NCBI RefSeq assembly: GCF_010727945.1
Contig: NZ_AP022569.1
Location: 3,100,001-3,164,000 of the forward strand
Reading direction: 5' to 3'
Origin: Mycobacterium cookii
GTDB taxonomy: Bacteria; Actinomycetota; Actinomycetes; Mycobacteriales; Mycobacteriaceae
Length of the DNA stretch: 64,000 nt
The position numbers were made by a program, and so were the translations under genes. This document shows positions 9,832 to 19,075 of this stretch, in pieces. The notes under the pieces were generated by a model that saw only the letters and a list, made by a program, of their open reading frames with translations, was not told the origin of the DNA and searched no databases. Within the stretch, counting starts at the first letter, position 1; the number at the start of each line of letters is the position of its first letter.

Positions 9832-9987
9832 TTAGTACCAGTAGCGCCTGCCGCCCACCGGGCGGCCGACGGCGCCGAGAACCCACAGCACCGCACCGAT
9901 AACCAGCAAGATGATGCCGATCGTCTGCAGCACAGCGACTTTGAGGACATATCCCAATATGAGCAAGATGATGCCTAAGCCGATCAT
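9832..9987 (-). CDS. Small membrane protein, DUF6131-like, copy 1
   Basis: A 51-residue two-helix membrane protein ending GAVGRPVGGRRYWY. Its ATG overlaps the stop of the upstream 89-residue gene (ATGA), so it is translated as part of that operon. Both copies start M-I-x-L-G-I-I-L-L and share the C-terminal RPVGGR motif, while the mid-helix residues differ. This indicates an old tandem duplication under constraint. The function is unknown. Confidence 0.8.
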   Translation of the reverse strand: MIGLGIILLILGYVLKVAVLQTIGIILLVIGAVLWVLGAVGRPVGGRRYWY

Positions 9988-10253
9988 GACGCCTTCACTC
10001 CAATCAGCTGGTCGACGTCCAACGCGGGCATCGAGCTGGGTTGCGGTAAATGGCAGTCGGCCACCTTCGGATTCACTCCGGCGTAATTCAGGGGACCTGC
10101 CAGAACAGTTACTGCGATAGTGCTTAGAGAGGCACAATTCTGATCGGTATTCTTCAGATAATCCCGTTGGAATGCGGCTATTACTCCGATCACCAACCAG
10201 ACCACCGCGATTGCGCTGATCAAACCTCCGCCACGCATCCTGACCTCCATCAA
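9984..10253 (-). CDS. Small hypothetical membrane or secreted protein
   Basis: An 89-residue protein. A short basic N-terminus (MRGGG from the ATG at 10238 is an equally good start) is followed by one hydrophobic segment LISAIAVVWLVIGVIAAF, then a hydrophilic part with two Cys. The rest reads like an exported domain anchored by the N-terminal helix. It is first in a three-gene operon with the two DUF6131-like genes. I do not recognise the family. Confidence 0.65.
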   Translation of the reverse strand: MMEVRMRGGGLISAIAVVWLVIGVIAAFQRDYLKNTDQNCASLSTIAVTVLAGPLNYAGVNPKVADCHLPQPSSMPALDVDQLIGVKAS

Positions 10254-10469
10254 TGTCGGGCAAAGCCGTAGAGCCTAGCTAAGGTACCCACGGCGGTCGG
10301 GGTCCAAACATTTGGACACAACATCTGAAATACCGACAGAGGAGTCCGCGGAGCGGCCGACTTTGTTCAGCGGATTTGCCAAATTGGTTGTGCCAGATCG
10401 GTACTCAGGTACTAAAAATTTTGGCCGGTGTCGAACGGAGCCCTCGACTGGGCTCGCCGTGTCAGCAAA

Positions 10470-11402
10470 TCAGGATCGCCGCGCCGACACGAAATCCACC
10501 GGCGGCAGTTCGACGTCACTCGGGACTGCGCGCCCGTACCGGGTCAGCAGATCGGCCATCCCGATCGCCGACGCGTCCCAGCCGTGTTCGCCCAGCCACG
10601 CGGTCAGATCGGTGCGCTCCTCGGGGTACCACAGCTCTTCCATGTCGGGGATCTCCGCGTCGAGTACCTGCGCGGCAGCGGCATGGAACCGTTGCGACAG
10701 CTCACGCCGACTGGAAAGCAGTCCCGGGTCGACCGCATTCTTGTCGGGCAGATTGGTGGCCAGCCAGGTGCCGGAAGGGCTCAACGAATCAATCCGCTCG
10801 AACAGCAGATCTTGCGCGGCCGCGGGCAGATACCGCAGAAGTCCTTCAGCCGACCACATCGTCGGCTTGGATGCGTCAAAACCCGCTTCCCGCAATGCCG
10901 TTGGCCAATCGTGGCGCAGGTCCGCGGCGACGTTGACCAGCTTCGCCCGTGGCTGTGCTCCGCTGCCCTGCAGCGTCACCGACTTGAAATTCAGCACTTT
11001 CGCCTGATCGACCTCATACACCGTGGTCCCGTCGGGCCACGGCAGCCGCCAGGTCCGGGCATCCAGCCCGGCCGCCAGTATCACCACCTGCCGGACGCCG
11101 GCTGCGACCGCGTCGAGGAAGATCTGGTCGTACCAGGCGGTCCGCACCGCCATGAAGTCGACCATCACGCGCCGGTACGCCTGCGCGTCCGGAGCGATGT
11201 CGGCCAGCTTCGACGCCAGCCCGGGATCCGACGTCAGGCTCCACACGCCGTTGCCGACGGCATCGAGGAACACCCGCGCGAACGGATCGCGGATCAGCGG
11301 GTCAGCGCTCTCGGTCTCAGCCGCGCGGGCCGCGGCCACCCCCAGCGCCGTCGAGCCCACGCTCTCGGTGATTTCCCAGGAGTCATTGTCGGTCCGCGGC
11401 AT
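10470..11402 (-). CDS. SAM-dependent methyltransferase, TIGR00027/LCM-like (Rv3767c-like)
   Basis: A 310-residue methyltransferase of the mycobacterial family related to leucine carboxyl methyltransferases. It begins with the typical [22 protein letters not shown] and has the SAM-binding motif [15 protein letters not shown] followed by YEVDQAKVL (acidic residue contacting SAM). M. tuberculosis has many paralogues with unknown substrates. Its position beyond tcrX matches Rv3767c. The start is preceded by GGAGGAGA (cctctcctccgg in reverse), which fixes ATG at 11402. Confidence 0.88.
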   Translation of the reverse strand: MPRTDNDSWEITESVGSTALGVAAARAAETESADPLIRDPFARVFLDAVGNGVWSLTSDPGLASKLADIAPDAQAYRRVMVDFMAVRTAWYDQIFLDAVAAGVRQVVILAAGLDARTWRLPWPDGTTVYEVDQAKVLNFKSVTLQGSGAQPRAKLVNVAADLRHDWPTALREAGFDASKPTMWSAEGLLRYLPAAAQDLLFERIDSLSPSGTWLATNLPDKNAVDPGLLSSRRELSQRFHAAAAQVLDAEIPDMEELWYPEERTDLTAWLGEHGWDASAIGMADLLTRYGRAVPSDVELPPVDFVSARRS

Positions 11403-11468
11403 CGTCTCTCCTCCGGTCGGCAGCCAGCATCGGACAGTACGCCCGCCCGCTGTGAAGACACTGGCCGG

Positions 11469-11891
11469 TCATTGCGAGATCGGTCGATTCGCTTGCAGCC
11501 ATTGGTCTGCGCGACGTTTGGAAGCGCGCGACAACCATCCGTCTTGGATGAGTTCGGCCAGCTCGGTTCGGCTCACCTCGGCAAGATGGCAGGCCCGGAT
11601 CAACACCGACGGATGGTCGTCGAACCGGGCGGTGGTGAAAAACGGCGATCGAGGGTCCTGCACGAGCGCCAGCTTCTCGCTTTCGGATTCGACCCAGATC
11701 ATGATCACGTCGGCGAACCGCTCGCCGGTCTCGGGGTCGGCGGCGTCAGGTTGCGGGGTGCGGAAGAAAACGAACGATTTGCCGCCGACCTGATAGACGG
11801 CGTTGCCCTTGGGTCCCTCGATGCGCTTGGTGTGCGGCATCGCGGCGGCGATCTGGTGGACGTCGCTCAGTCGGGCTGGTCGATCTGCCAT
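11469..11891 (-). CDS. MmcQ/YjbR family protein
   Basis: A 140-residue protein with the YjbR-like layout: an N-terminal helix (LSDVHQIAAAMP), a beta-sheet (GNAVYQVGGKSFVFFRTP, VIMIWVES) and a C-terminal helical part (HPSVLIRACHLAEVSRTELAELI). The family has a double-wing DNA-binding-like fold, but most members have no established function. It is 4 nt downstream of the NTF2-like gene, so the two are cotranscribed. Confidence 0.75.
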   Translation of the reverse strand: MADRPARLSDVHQIAAAMPHTKRIEGPKGNAVYQVGGKSFVFFRTPQPDAADPETGERFADVIMIWVESESEKLALVQDPRSPFFTTARFDDHPSVLIRACHLAEVSRTELAELIQDGWLSRASKRRADQWLQANRPISQ

Positions 11892-11895
11892 TTAT

Positions 11896-12279
11896 CTACT
11901 GCTGCAACAATTCCGCCATCGGTGCCATGATCGCTTGCAACCCTTTGAACGGCCGCAGCATCACCTTGAAGGACACGATCTGATCGTCGTCGTTCCAGTG
12001 GATCATGTCGATCCCGTTGACGTAGACGCCGTTGACGGTGGCTGCGAACTCCAGTATTGCCGAGCGCTCGGAATACCATTGCTCGACGTAGTGAAAGTCT
12101 GTGTTGCCGAACACTTTTGCGGCCGCCTTGAGATACTTCGCGGTCAACGCTTTGCCTTGTTGCGGCCTGAAGACGGCCGGGGAGTAGAAGACGGCGTCGT
12201 CAGCGAGTAGAGTGTCAAGGCCGTCGGTGCGGCCGGTCTCGATGACCGAAATCCAGCGGTCGATCAGGGGTGGCGTCAT
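11896..12279 (-). CDS. Nuclear transport factor 2-like (SnoaL-like) protein
   Basis: A 127-residue protein of the cone-shaped alpha+beta barrel NTF2/SnoaL superfamily: N-terminal helix LIDRWISVIETG, then LLADDAVFYSPAVFRPQQG, a typical start of the pocket, followed by FHYVEQWYS and IDMIHWNDDDQIVSFKVMLRP. The superfamily includes small enzymes and ligand-binding proteins, and no catalytic set is diagnostic here. ATG at 12279 is 43 nt from the divergent kinase gene, so one short region must drive both. Confidence 0.78.
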   Translation of the reverse strand: MTPPLIDRWISVIETGRTDGLDTLLADDAVFYSPAVFRPQQGKALTAKYLKAAAKVFGNTDFHYVEQWYSERSAILEFAATVNGVYVNGIDMIHWNDDDQIVSFKVMLRPFKGLQAIMAPMAELLQQ

Positions 12280-12322
12280 ACCACGATCCTTGCAGATCCG
12301 GCCCTGCGGTAGCTTCACCTTC

Positions 12323-13348
12323 GTGGAGGAGCTCACCGCCCCGGACGGCCTGGCCGAGTGGATGTCACAGCAGGGGCTGGGCGACGGCCCGCTGGAGAAC
12401 GTGTCGAAGCTCGCCGGCGGCACGCAGAACATCATGTTGCGGTTCACCCGATCAGGCCGACCGTATGTGTTTCGACGCGGGCCCAAGCATCTGCGACCGC
12501 GCACCAACACGGTGATCATGCGAGAGACCGAGATGCTCGCCGCGTTGGCCGGCACCGACGTCCCGCACCCGCATCTGATCGCCAGCTGCGCCGATCCCGC
12601 CGTACTCGGCGACGCGGTCTTCTATCTCATGGAGCCAATCGACGGGTTCAACGCCGGCGCGGAGTTGCCCGCGTTGCATGCCGGCGACGCGTCGGTGCGG
12701 TTCGGGATGGGGCTGTCGATGGCCGACGCCCTGGCGAAGCTCGCCGCGGTCGACTACAAGGCCGTCGGCCTGAAGGACTTCGGGAAACCTGAAGGGTTTC
12801 TGGAACGCCAAGTGCCACGGTGGCTTTCGGAGCTGGAATCCTATAAGGAGTTCGAAAACTATTCCGGTCCCGACATTCCCGGTGTCGATGACGTCGCCGC
12901 CTGGCTGGACGAAGGCCGGCCGTCATCGTGGACGCCGGGCATCATGCACGGCGACTACCACGCGGCGAACGTGATGTTCTCCCGCACTGGTCCTGAGGTC
13001 GTCGCGATCGTCGACTGGGAGATGTGCACCATCGGCGACCCGTTGCTCGATCTGGGCTGGATGCTGGCCACCTGGGGACAGTCACCGGCGTTCGGCGGCA
13101 ACCTGTTCGAGCTGGGCGGGATGGCCGGCACCGACGACCTGGTGCAGCAGTACGCGCAAAACACCACCCGCGACCTGTCCAACATCACCTGGTACACCGT
13201 GCTCGCATGCTTCAAGCTCGGCATCGTGCTGGAGGGCACGCTGGCCCGCGCCAGTGCCGGCAAGGCCCCGATGGAAGTCGGCGAACTACTGCACGCCGCG
13301 ACCGTCGGCCTGTTCGAGCAGGCGCAGACCTTGATGGCCACCGCATGA
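12323..13348 (+). CDS. APH-fold phosphotransferase, second kinase of the acyl-CoA dehydrogenase-linked type
   Basis: A 341-residue kinase paralogous to the one at 44-1075. It has HGDYHAANVMF and IVDWEMCTIGDPLLDLGW, the nucleotide-binding VSKLAGGTQNIMLRF and the MEPIDGF hinge. GTG at 12323 is chosen because upstream codons would run into the divergent gene. The stop overlaps the next ATG (ATGA), so it is coupled to an acyl-CoA dehydrogenase directly, the same partnership as LvaA/LvaC and the human ACAD10/11 fusions. The acyl substrate is unknown. Confidence 0.85.
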   Translation: MEELTAPDGLAEWMSQQGLGDGPLENVSKLAGGTQNIMLRFTRSGRPYVFRRGPKHLRPRTNTVIMRETEMLAALAGTDVPHPHLIASCADPAVLGDAVFYLMEPIDGFNAGAELPALHAGDASVRFGMGLSMADALAKLAAVDYKAVGLKDFGKPEGFLERQVPRWLSELESYKEFENYSGPDIPGVDDVAAWLDEGRPSSWTPGIMHGDYHAANVMFSRTGPEVVAIVDWEMCTIGDPLLDLGWMLATWGQSPAFGGNLFELGGMAGTDDLVQQYAQNTTRDLSNITWYTVLACFKLGIVLEGTLARASAGKAPMEVGELLHAATVGLFEQAQTLMATA

Positions 13349-14520
13349 TCGACTTCGATATCCCCGCGGACCTCGCGGCGCTGCGCGACGAAATCCGGGC
13401 GTTCGTCAACGACAAGGTCGTTCCGTACGAAAGCGATCCCCGGCTCACCCGGCACGGCCCCGACGACGGGCTTCGCGCCGAGCTGGTCGAGCTGGCCCGC
13501 GAAGCGGGTTTACTGACCTTCCAGGCGCCCAAGCGATTTGGCGGCCGCGAGCCTTCGCACCGTGAACAGGCGGTGTTGTTCGAGGCGGCCGGCTGGTCGA
13601 CGCTGGGACCGGTCGCGCTCAACTGCGCCGCGCCCGACGAGGGCAACATGTTTCTGCTCGGCAAGGTCGCCAACACCGAGCAGGTCGAGCAGTTCCTGCT
13701 GCCGGTGATCGACGGACATCAGCGCTCGGTGTTCGCGATGACCGAACCCGGCGGCGCCGGTTCGGATCCCAACCAGCTGAACACGACCGCGGAGTTCGAC
13801 GGCACCGATTACGTGATCAACGGGCACAAGTGGTTGATCACCGGGGCACACGGCGCCAGGACGTGGATCATCATGGCCCGCATCGCACCCAACCCGCACG
13901 GCGGTGACGGGCCGACGCTGTTCCTCTGCGAGGGCGACACTGCGGGAATCGAACTCGAGCGCGTGATGAACACCATGGACCGCAACTACGTCGAAGGGCA
14001 CGGCGTCGTGCGCTTGACCGACCTGCGGCTACCGGCGTCGGCGGTGCTCGGCGAGGTGGGTCAGGCGTTGCGCTACGCGCAATTGCGGTTGGCGCCGGCG
14101 CGGCTGACGCACTGCATGCGCTGGCTGGGCGCCGCCTCACGGGCGCAGTCGATCGCGATCAAGCATGCCCGCGAGCGCACCGCATTCGGCAAGCCGATCG
14201 GCGAGCATCAGGGCGTGAGCTTCATGATCGCCGACAACGAAATCGCCTTGCAGCAATGCCGACTGGCGATCTGGTGGGCGTGCTGGACATTGGACATGGG
14301 CGATCGGGGTACCGGTCGGCACGAGAGCTCGATGGTCAAGGCCTACGTGTCCGAGGAGCTGTTCAAGGTCGCCGACCGCTGCGTTCAAATCCTCGGCGGC
14401 ATAGGCATTTCCGACGAGACACCGGTCGGGATGATCTTCTCCGACATGCGGGCGTTCCGGCTCTACGACGGCCCGACCGAGGTGCACAAGTACGCGATAG
14501 CGCGGCAGGTGCTGCGCTAG
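13345..14520 (+). CDS. Acyl-CoA dehydrogenase family protein paired with kinase
   Basis: A 391-residue acyl-CoA dehydrogenase. It has FAMTEPGGAGSDP (flavin contact), VINGHKWLITGA, RTAFGKPIGEHQGVSFMIAD and the C-terminal YDGPTEVHKYAIARQVL carrying the likely catalytic Glu. This sequence is closer to the ACAD10/11 branch than to straight-chain FadE enzymes, judging by the pairing and the xDGPTEVH motif. Its last 4 nt overlap the convergent STAS gene. Confidence 0.9.
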   Translation: MIDFDIPADLAALRDEIRAFVNDKVVPYESDPRLTRHGPDDGLRAELVELAREAGLLTFQAPKRFGGREPSHREQAVLFEAAGWSTLGPVALNCAAPDEGNMFLLGKVANTEQVEQFLLPVIDGHQRSVFAMTEPGGAGSDPNQLNTTAEFDGTDYVINGHKWLITGAHGARTWIIMARIAPNPHGGDGPTLFLCEGDTAGIELERVMNTMDRNYVEGHGVVRLTDLRLPASAVLGEVGQALRYAQLRLAPARLTHCMRWLGAASRAQSIAIKHARERTAFGKPIGEHQGVSFMIADNEIALQQCRLAIWWACWTLDMGDRGTGRHESSMVKAYVSEELFKVADRCVQILGGIGISDETPVGMIFSDMRAFRLYDGPTEVHKYAIARQVLR

Positions 14521-14960
14521 TCGCGAGCGGTTGACTCCGTCGCAGACAGCGCCTCGTCCAGCGTCGGGTACAACGAGATGATTTCGTCCAAGCCGGTCAT
14601 CTGGATCGGTCGGGCCGTCGCCGAACTGTTCGCGACAATTGCGACCCGAACAGCGTCGCGGTTCTCGTCTTGGGTGGCCACCAGGATTCGCAGGCCCACC
14701 GATGCCATGAACGTCACGTCGGACAGGTCGATGACGAGAACTGGCGGCTGTTCTTCGAGCGCTGTCGTGATCGCCGCTTCGAACGCGGGGGCGGTGCTGA
14801 GATCGACTTCGCCGCCGATGCTCACCACAGCGGTCCGTCCTTGATGAGCGACGGATGTGGTGATTGGATCCGCAGCTGACAACGGCCGCCCTTCGTCTTG
14901 AGTGCTACTGTCCCTGGCGGGCCCGGTGCCGACCCTTTCCGCCGTCGGAAACTGGCACAA
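14517..14960 (-). CDS. STAS-domain protein, anti-sigma-factor antagonist-like
   Basis: Up to 147 residues. The STAS domain covers about residues 35-140 (VVSIGGEVDLSTAPAFEAAI, VLVIDLSDVTFMASVGLRIL). The usual DS[S/T]GL phosphorylation loop reads ASVGL: the Asp is replaced and one Ser remains, so phosphorylation may be altered. The start is uncertain; TTG at 14882 (LSAADP) would give about 121 residues. It is divergent from a SpoIIE-type phosphatase/kinase protein, which suggests the two form a partner-switching module. Confidence 0.8.
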   Translation of the reverse strand: MCQFPTAERVGTGPARDSSTQDEGRPLSAADPITTSVAHQGRTAVVSIGGEVDLSTAPAFEAAITTALEEQPPVLVIDLSDVTFMASVGLRILVATQDENRDAVRVAIVANSSATARPIQMTGLDEIISLYPTLDEALSATESTARD

Positions 14961-15082
14961 ATACTACTTCAACGCTGGGCGTCTGGAGGCTCGGATAGTC
15001 TGTTGCGCGGGACTTATGCCCGCCGCGGAAAGCCGGGAGGTTCAGTGTCGGATCAGACGACAGACTTCTCTGTCGCGGACGC

Positions 15083-17326
15083 ATGCCCGGGCCCACTCTG
15101 ATGACCGCCCCCACGACGGACACCGGAATGAGCCACGACTTCTATGCGGACTACGCCGCGGCGCTGCGGCGCTACCTCGAGTCGCGCCGCGAGGAGGACC
15201 TGGCCGTGGGCCCCGAGCTCGGGCGCCGCGCCTTGCACAGCGAGATCAGCATGCTGGTGATTATCGAGAAGCATTTCCAGCTGATCGAGGAGCGGGACGG
15301 GCAGCCGGGCTTCGACGGCGCGGCGGCGATGGCATTTCTGCTGCATACCCTGGCTCCTCTTGATGTCGCGTCGCGTGGGTTCCTTGATCGCACAAAGCGT
15401 TACGAGGAACAGCTCGCCCGCGCCGACGACCTCGCCGATCGCGATGCATTCCGCAACGCCGTGGTGAATTCGCTGCAGGAGGGCTTTTTCGTCTCCGACA
15501 AGGGCGGCGTGATCACCGAACTCAACGAGGCGTTCACCAAACTCACCGGCTATCCCGCACACGGTCTGCCCTACCGCTGGCCGTATCCGTGGCTGGTCGA
15601 CGAAAAGGCGGCGTCGCAACAACAGTCCAGGCTCGACCAGGAGCACCAGGTCCAGTACGAGACCCCGATCCGGCATCGTGACGGCCGCCTGGTGTGGGTT
15701 GCCGCGAACATCAACCGGGTCAACGCCGATCCCGCTGCCGGCGATGTGTACGTAGGCACGATTCGCGACATCACCGCGGAACGGGCCTTCGCCGCGCGGG
15801 AAAGTGCGGTGCTACGGCTGGCGACGGCGGTCAGTGTGGCCAAGAGCCTGTCCGAAGTACTCGAGATCACTCTCGACGAGTGTCGGCTCGCCCTCGACGT
15901 CCACCGGGTGGTGGCCGCGGTGTGGCCGACCAGCGGCGCCGAGCCGGCCATTCAGGTTGCGGGACAACGGGCCGAGTCGAAATGGCGTCAACTCGATCCG
16001 GTCCTCCGGGAGATCTTTCAGCAGGCGCGACGTCAACTGCCGTTGACCGTTCAGCCGGTCGAATATCCGGACGCCCCAGGCCAATCCAGCGGTATCGTCG
16101 CCGTGCTCACCGGTAGCGGAGATGTCGCGCTCTGGCTTGAGCTTCGGGTCCCCCGCCGGGTCAGCGCCGAGGACCGGCTGCTGGTGACCGTACTGGTCGG
16201 CCACCTCGGCCTGGCGATCCAGCACGTGCGGCAATTCGAGGCCGCCCGGGAGACTTCGCTGACCCTGCAGCACGCGATGCTGGCTCCCACCGAATTGCCG
16301 ACCGGCTTCGCGGTGCGCTACGAGCCTGCTGTTCCGCCGCTGGAAATCGGCGGCGACTGGTACGACGTCCTGCGCGTCGGCGATCGCCGGATCGGCATCA
16401 TCGTCGGAGACTGTGTCGGGCGCGGCCTCGCCGCCGCCGCGGTGATGGGTCAACTGCGCAGTTCCGCGCGGGCACTGCTGCTCACCGGGGCCGAGCCCGC
16501 GATGCTGCTCGAAGAGCTCGACGCGGTAGCCGAGCTGATCCCGGATGCGTTCTGCACCACGGTGTTTCTGGCCGTCCTCGACACCGAATCCGGCGAGTTC
16601 TCCTACAGCTGCGCCGGCCACCTGCCCGCTGTTCTGGCGACGCCGCAATCCGCGCCGGTGCTGCTGTCCGATGCTCGGTCGACGCCGTTAGCGGTGCACC
16701 GCAAAGCTTCTCGCCCGCAGTCGTCGGTGATGCTGCCACCCGGTTCGACGCTGATGCTCTACACCGACGGGCTGGTGGAACGCCGCGACGTGGCGCTCGA
16801 CAGCGGCATCGCCCGGTTGAGCGCGACGGTCGCCGACGGCATGAACTTGACCGTGGACGAGGTCGCCGATGCGGCGCTGAGTGACATGGCGCCCCCTGGT
16901 GGATACGACGACGACATCGCGATCGTCGTCTACCGGCGACCGTATCCTCGGCTGTTGATCGACGGCGTCGCGACGGCAGAACAACTCAGCGATATCCGGC
17001 ACGAGCTCGCGGCGTGGATGCATGCCGCGGCGATACCCGACGAACGAATCGCCGACATCGTGCTCGCTGTCAACGAGGCATGCGCCAACAGCATCGAGCA
17101 CGGTTACCGCGGAAGCGAATCCGGCCGGGTTCGGGTCGAAGGCGAAAATGACGGCGCACGAGTGCATCTCAGAGTCATCGACAACGGCTCATGGAAGGCC
17201 GCGCCGGCCGACCCGGGTGTGCGCGGACGGGGACTGCTGCTGATTCGCGCAGTGAGCGACTGGCTCGAGATGGAATGCACGCCGTCGGGCACCACCGTGG
17301 ACATGAACTTCAATCTGTCGGCCTGA
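15083..17326 (+). CDS. PAS-GAF-SpoIIE phosphatase-HATPase signalling protein
   Basis: About 747 residues (start at 15083, 15101 or 15128). Order: an N-terminal RsbU-like helical region (about 20-110), PAS (about 130-250, NSLQEGFFVSDKGGVITELN), a GAF-like region (about 255-390), the PP2C/SpoIIE phosphatase domain (about 400-610) with metal ligands in IGGDWYD, GDCVGRG and DDDIAIVVY, and a C-terminal anti-sigma-type HATPase (about 625-745; NEACANSIEHGY, RGRGLLLI). One polypeptide thus combines the phosphatase and kinase activities that act on STAS proteins in partner switching. The divergent STAS gene is the obvious partner. It is soluble, with no membrane segment. Confidence 0.88.
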   Translation: MPGPTLMTAPTTDTGMSHDFYADYAAALRRYLESRREEDLAVGPELGRRALHSEISMLVIIEKHFQLIEERDGQPGFDGAAAMAFLLHTLAPLDVASRGFLDRTKRYEEQLARADDLADRDAFRNAVVNSLQEGFFVSDKGGVITELNEAFTKLTGYPAHGLPYRWPYPWLVDEKAASQQQSRLDQEHQVQYETPIRHRDGRLVWVAANINRVNADPAAGDVYVGTIRDITAERAFAARESAVLRLATAVSVAKSLSEVLEITLDECRLALDVHRVVAAVWPTSGAEPAIQVAGQRAESKWRQLDPVLREIFQQARRQLPLTVQPVEYPDAPGQSSGIVAVLTGSGDVALWLELRVPRRVSAEDRLLVTVLVGHLGLAIQHVRQFEAARETSLTLQHAMLAPTELPTGFAVRYEPAVPPLEIGGDWYDVLRVGDRRIGIIVGDCVGRGLAAAAVMGQLRSSARALLLTGAEPAMLLEELDAVAELIPDAFCTTVFLAVLDTESGEFSYSCAGHLPAVLATPQSAPVLLSDARSTPLAVHRKASRPQSSVMLPPGSTLMLYTDGLVERRDVALDSGIARLSATVADGMNLTVDEVADAALSDMAPPGGYDDDIAIVVYRRPYPRLLIDGVATAEQLSDIRHELAAWMHAAAIPDERIADIVLAVNEACANSIEHGYRGSESGRVRVEGENDGARVHLRVIDNGSWKAAPADPGVRGRGLLLIRAVSDWLEMECTPSGTTVDMNFNLSA

Positions 17327-18769
17327 TCACGGCAGCACGGTGTGCATCAACATCACGTCGTATGCCGACCACAGCGACAGGTTGAAGTACAGGTCCTTGC
17401 CGGACGACCAGGGATGGATCATCGGGGCGTAGATGCCACCGGGCATCTGGAACGACGACACCAGCGGTTGCTCAGGACTCCACGGCCCCTCCGGTGACGG
17501 CGCGGTGCGCGCGATGACGTCGTTGTTGCCACCGTTGGTGTAGAGCACCAGGTACTGCTTGAGGTAGTCGTTGTACTGCGCTGACATTTCGCCGACCGGA
17601 CCCGGGAAGATCGGCGTCGCCGCGCCCGGATCCACTGGGACCCAACCTTTCCCGTCCCCGTTCCAGTACTGATACTTGGTGAGGTCGGGTATGGCGTTCG
17701 GTGGGACACGCGACAGGAACGCCGGTCCGCCGCGGCCGGACGGAGTTCCGAACGAGTAGAGGTACCCGTCCTTGCCCCGCATGAACGCACCCATCTGGAA
17801 GTTCTGGTTGCCCGGGAAGAACCGCCCGCCGGGCACGGTGTCCGCGGCGGCCAGGCGGATGGTGCCCGGGAAAACGCCCCACGTCTGGCCGTTGTCGTTG
17901 GAGCGCGCGATGCCCGAGTAGTTCGTCGACCATTCGCCGTCGCGGCCCCAGTTCTTGATCGACATGAAGTTCATGTACTGGGTTCGCCCGACGGAAATGG
18001 CCGCGGTCGGAATGATTCCGGTCTCGTGACCGGCCTTGTGAATGCTGTTGAGCACCTGCTTGGAAAGTCCCGGCGCCCACACCGCCGAGCCGGAGTAGGG
18101 GTTGTTCGGCACCCCGTCCGCGACGTGGATCCCGTGCGCCAGATCCCGGTCCTGGCTGCGGAAAAGCGTGTTGTACCGCCATTGCTGGCCATGGACTTTG
18201 CAGTACCCGAAAGTGTCTCCGAAAGCCATCAGAACCTGCGGGTTCCCGGGATCACCGTTGTCCCAGGGGATTCCGAGGTCGGTGCCGGAGATGCCAAACC
18301 GTTCCAGGGTTCTGTTCGGGCTGGTCGGTCCGGTGACGAAGTCGACGAGGGAGGTCGGTGCGCCGGCGATCCCGGCCGGTGGAGGTGGCGGCGTCGCGGC
18401 GCCCTCCGGCGCGATCTGATTGGCGTTCGGGGGCACCTGGTTTGCGGCGCCTGGCGGACCGGGCGCCGGGGTCACTGCCGCCTGCAGCTGTGCCGGTCTC
18501 TGTTGGGGTATCGCCTTCAACAGCGACGAGATCAGCGGCCCCAGTTTCGGCAGCGGGGCATTGTCATTGGTACCCCGTGGTCGGCGCCCTGTCGGCGGCG
18601 CGACCGGCCCAGGCGATGGGATCGCCGGCATTCCGGCAGGGGGCTCGACGTTGGCTTCCGGGGATGAGCACGCCACTGCGGCTGCAGGCGGCGCGGAGCC
18701 GATCGGCACGATGATTCCGAGAACGGTCGCCGAAGCGACCGCTGTCGACACGATTCGACGAATCGCCAA
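17327..18769 (-). CDS. Secreted DUF4185 protein
   Basis: A 480-residue protein. It has an N-terminal signal peptide (cleavage near AAAVACSS), a Pro-rich low-complexity linker (about 38-140) and a C-terminal DUF4185 domain (about 150-480) with repeated beta-propeller-like strands (AFGDTFGY, NPYSGSAVWAPG, GIARSNDNGQTWGVFPG). DUF4185 proteins resemble glycosidase-like propellers, and some mycobacterial members are reported to act on arabinofuranose polymers. I do not assign an activity. Its stop abuts the stop of the signalling gene. Confidence 0.8.
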   Translation of the reverse strand: MAIRRIVSTAVASATVLGIIVPIGSAPPAAAVACSSPEANVEPPAGMPAIPSPGPVAPPTGRRPRGTNDNAPLPKLGPLISSLLKAIPQQRPAQLQAAVTPAPGPPGAANQVPPNANQIAPEGAATPPPPPAGIAGAPTSLVDFVTGPTSPNRTLERFGISGTDLGIPWDNGDPGNPQVLMAFGDTFGYCKVHGQQWRYNTLFRSQDRDLAHGIHVADGVPNNPYSGSAVWAPGLSKQVLNSIHKAGHETGIIPTAAISVGRTQYMNFMSIKNWGRDGEWSTNYSGIARSNDNGQTWGVFPGTIRLAAADTVPGGRFFPGNQNFQMGAFMRGKDGYLYSFGTPSGRGGPAFLSRVPPNAIPDLTKYQYWNGDGKGWVPVDPGAATPIFPGPVGEMSAQYNDYLKQYLVLYTNGGNNDVIARTAPSPEGPWSPEQPLVSSFQMPGGIYAPMIHPWSSGKDLYFNLSLWSAYDVMLMHTVLP

Positions 18770-18883
18770 CGAAAGCCACCTTTCGCCCGGGCGAGCCGTC
18801 CATTGACGTCCGCGGTTGGCCCATGTGACGATAGTGGCGAATGGGGTTGGTGGGACTAGTGAGTTATTGATAGGTACTCATCC

Positions 18884-19057
18884 GTGACCGTGTCGCAATC
18901 GACAGGCCCGCCGACGTGGTTGATCGGCGAGGCGCTGGCCCACGGCCGGCTACAGGAGCCGGATGGCCGAGTCGCGATGTGGCAGCTGCAGGCTGAATCC
19001 GAGGGCAAGATTCGGGCCGACGAACAGGACCATGCGGCCCATCTGGTTGCGCACTGA
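18884..19057 (+). CDS. Small hypothetical protein
   Basis: A 57-residue reading frame from GTG at 18884, with actinobacterial codon use and third-position GC. It begins with Ser/Thr-Gln, then PPTWLIGEALAHGRLQEPDGRVAMWQ and a charged C-terminus (DEQDHAAHLVAH). There is no membrane segment and I do not recognise a family. It fills the gap between two divergent secreted-protein genes. Short length makes the call uncertain. Confidence 0.45.
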   Translation: MTVSQSTGPPTWLIGEALAHGRLQEPDGRVAMWQLQAESEGKIRADEQDHAAHLVAH

Positions 19058-19075
19058 GGCGAAAACCGCGCCGGC

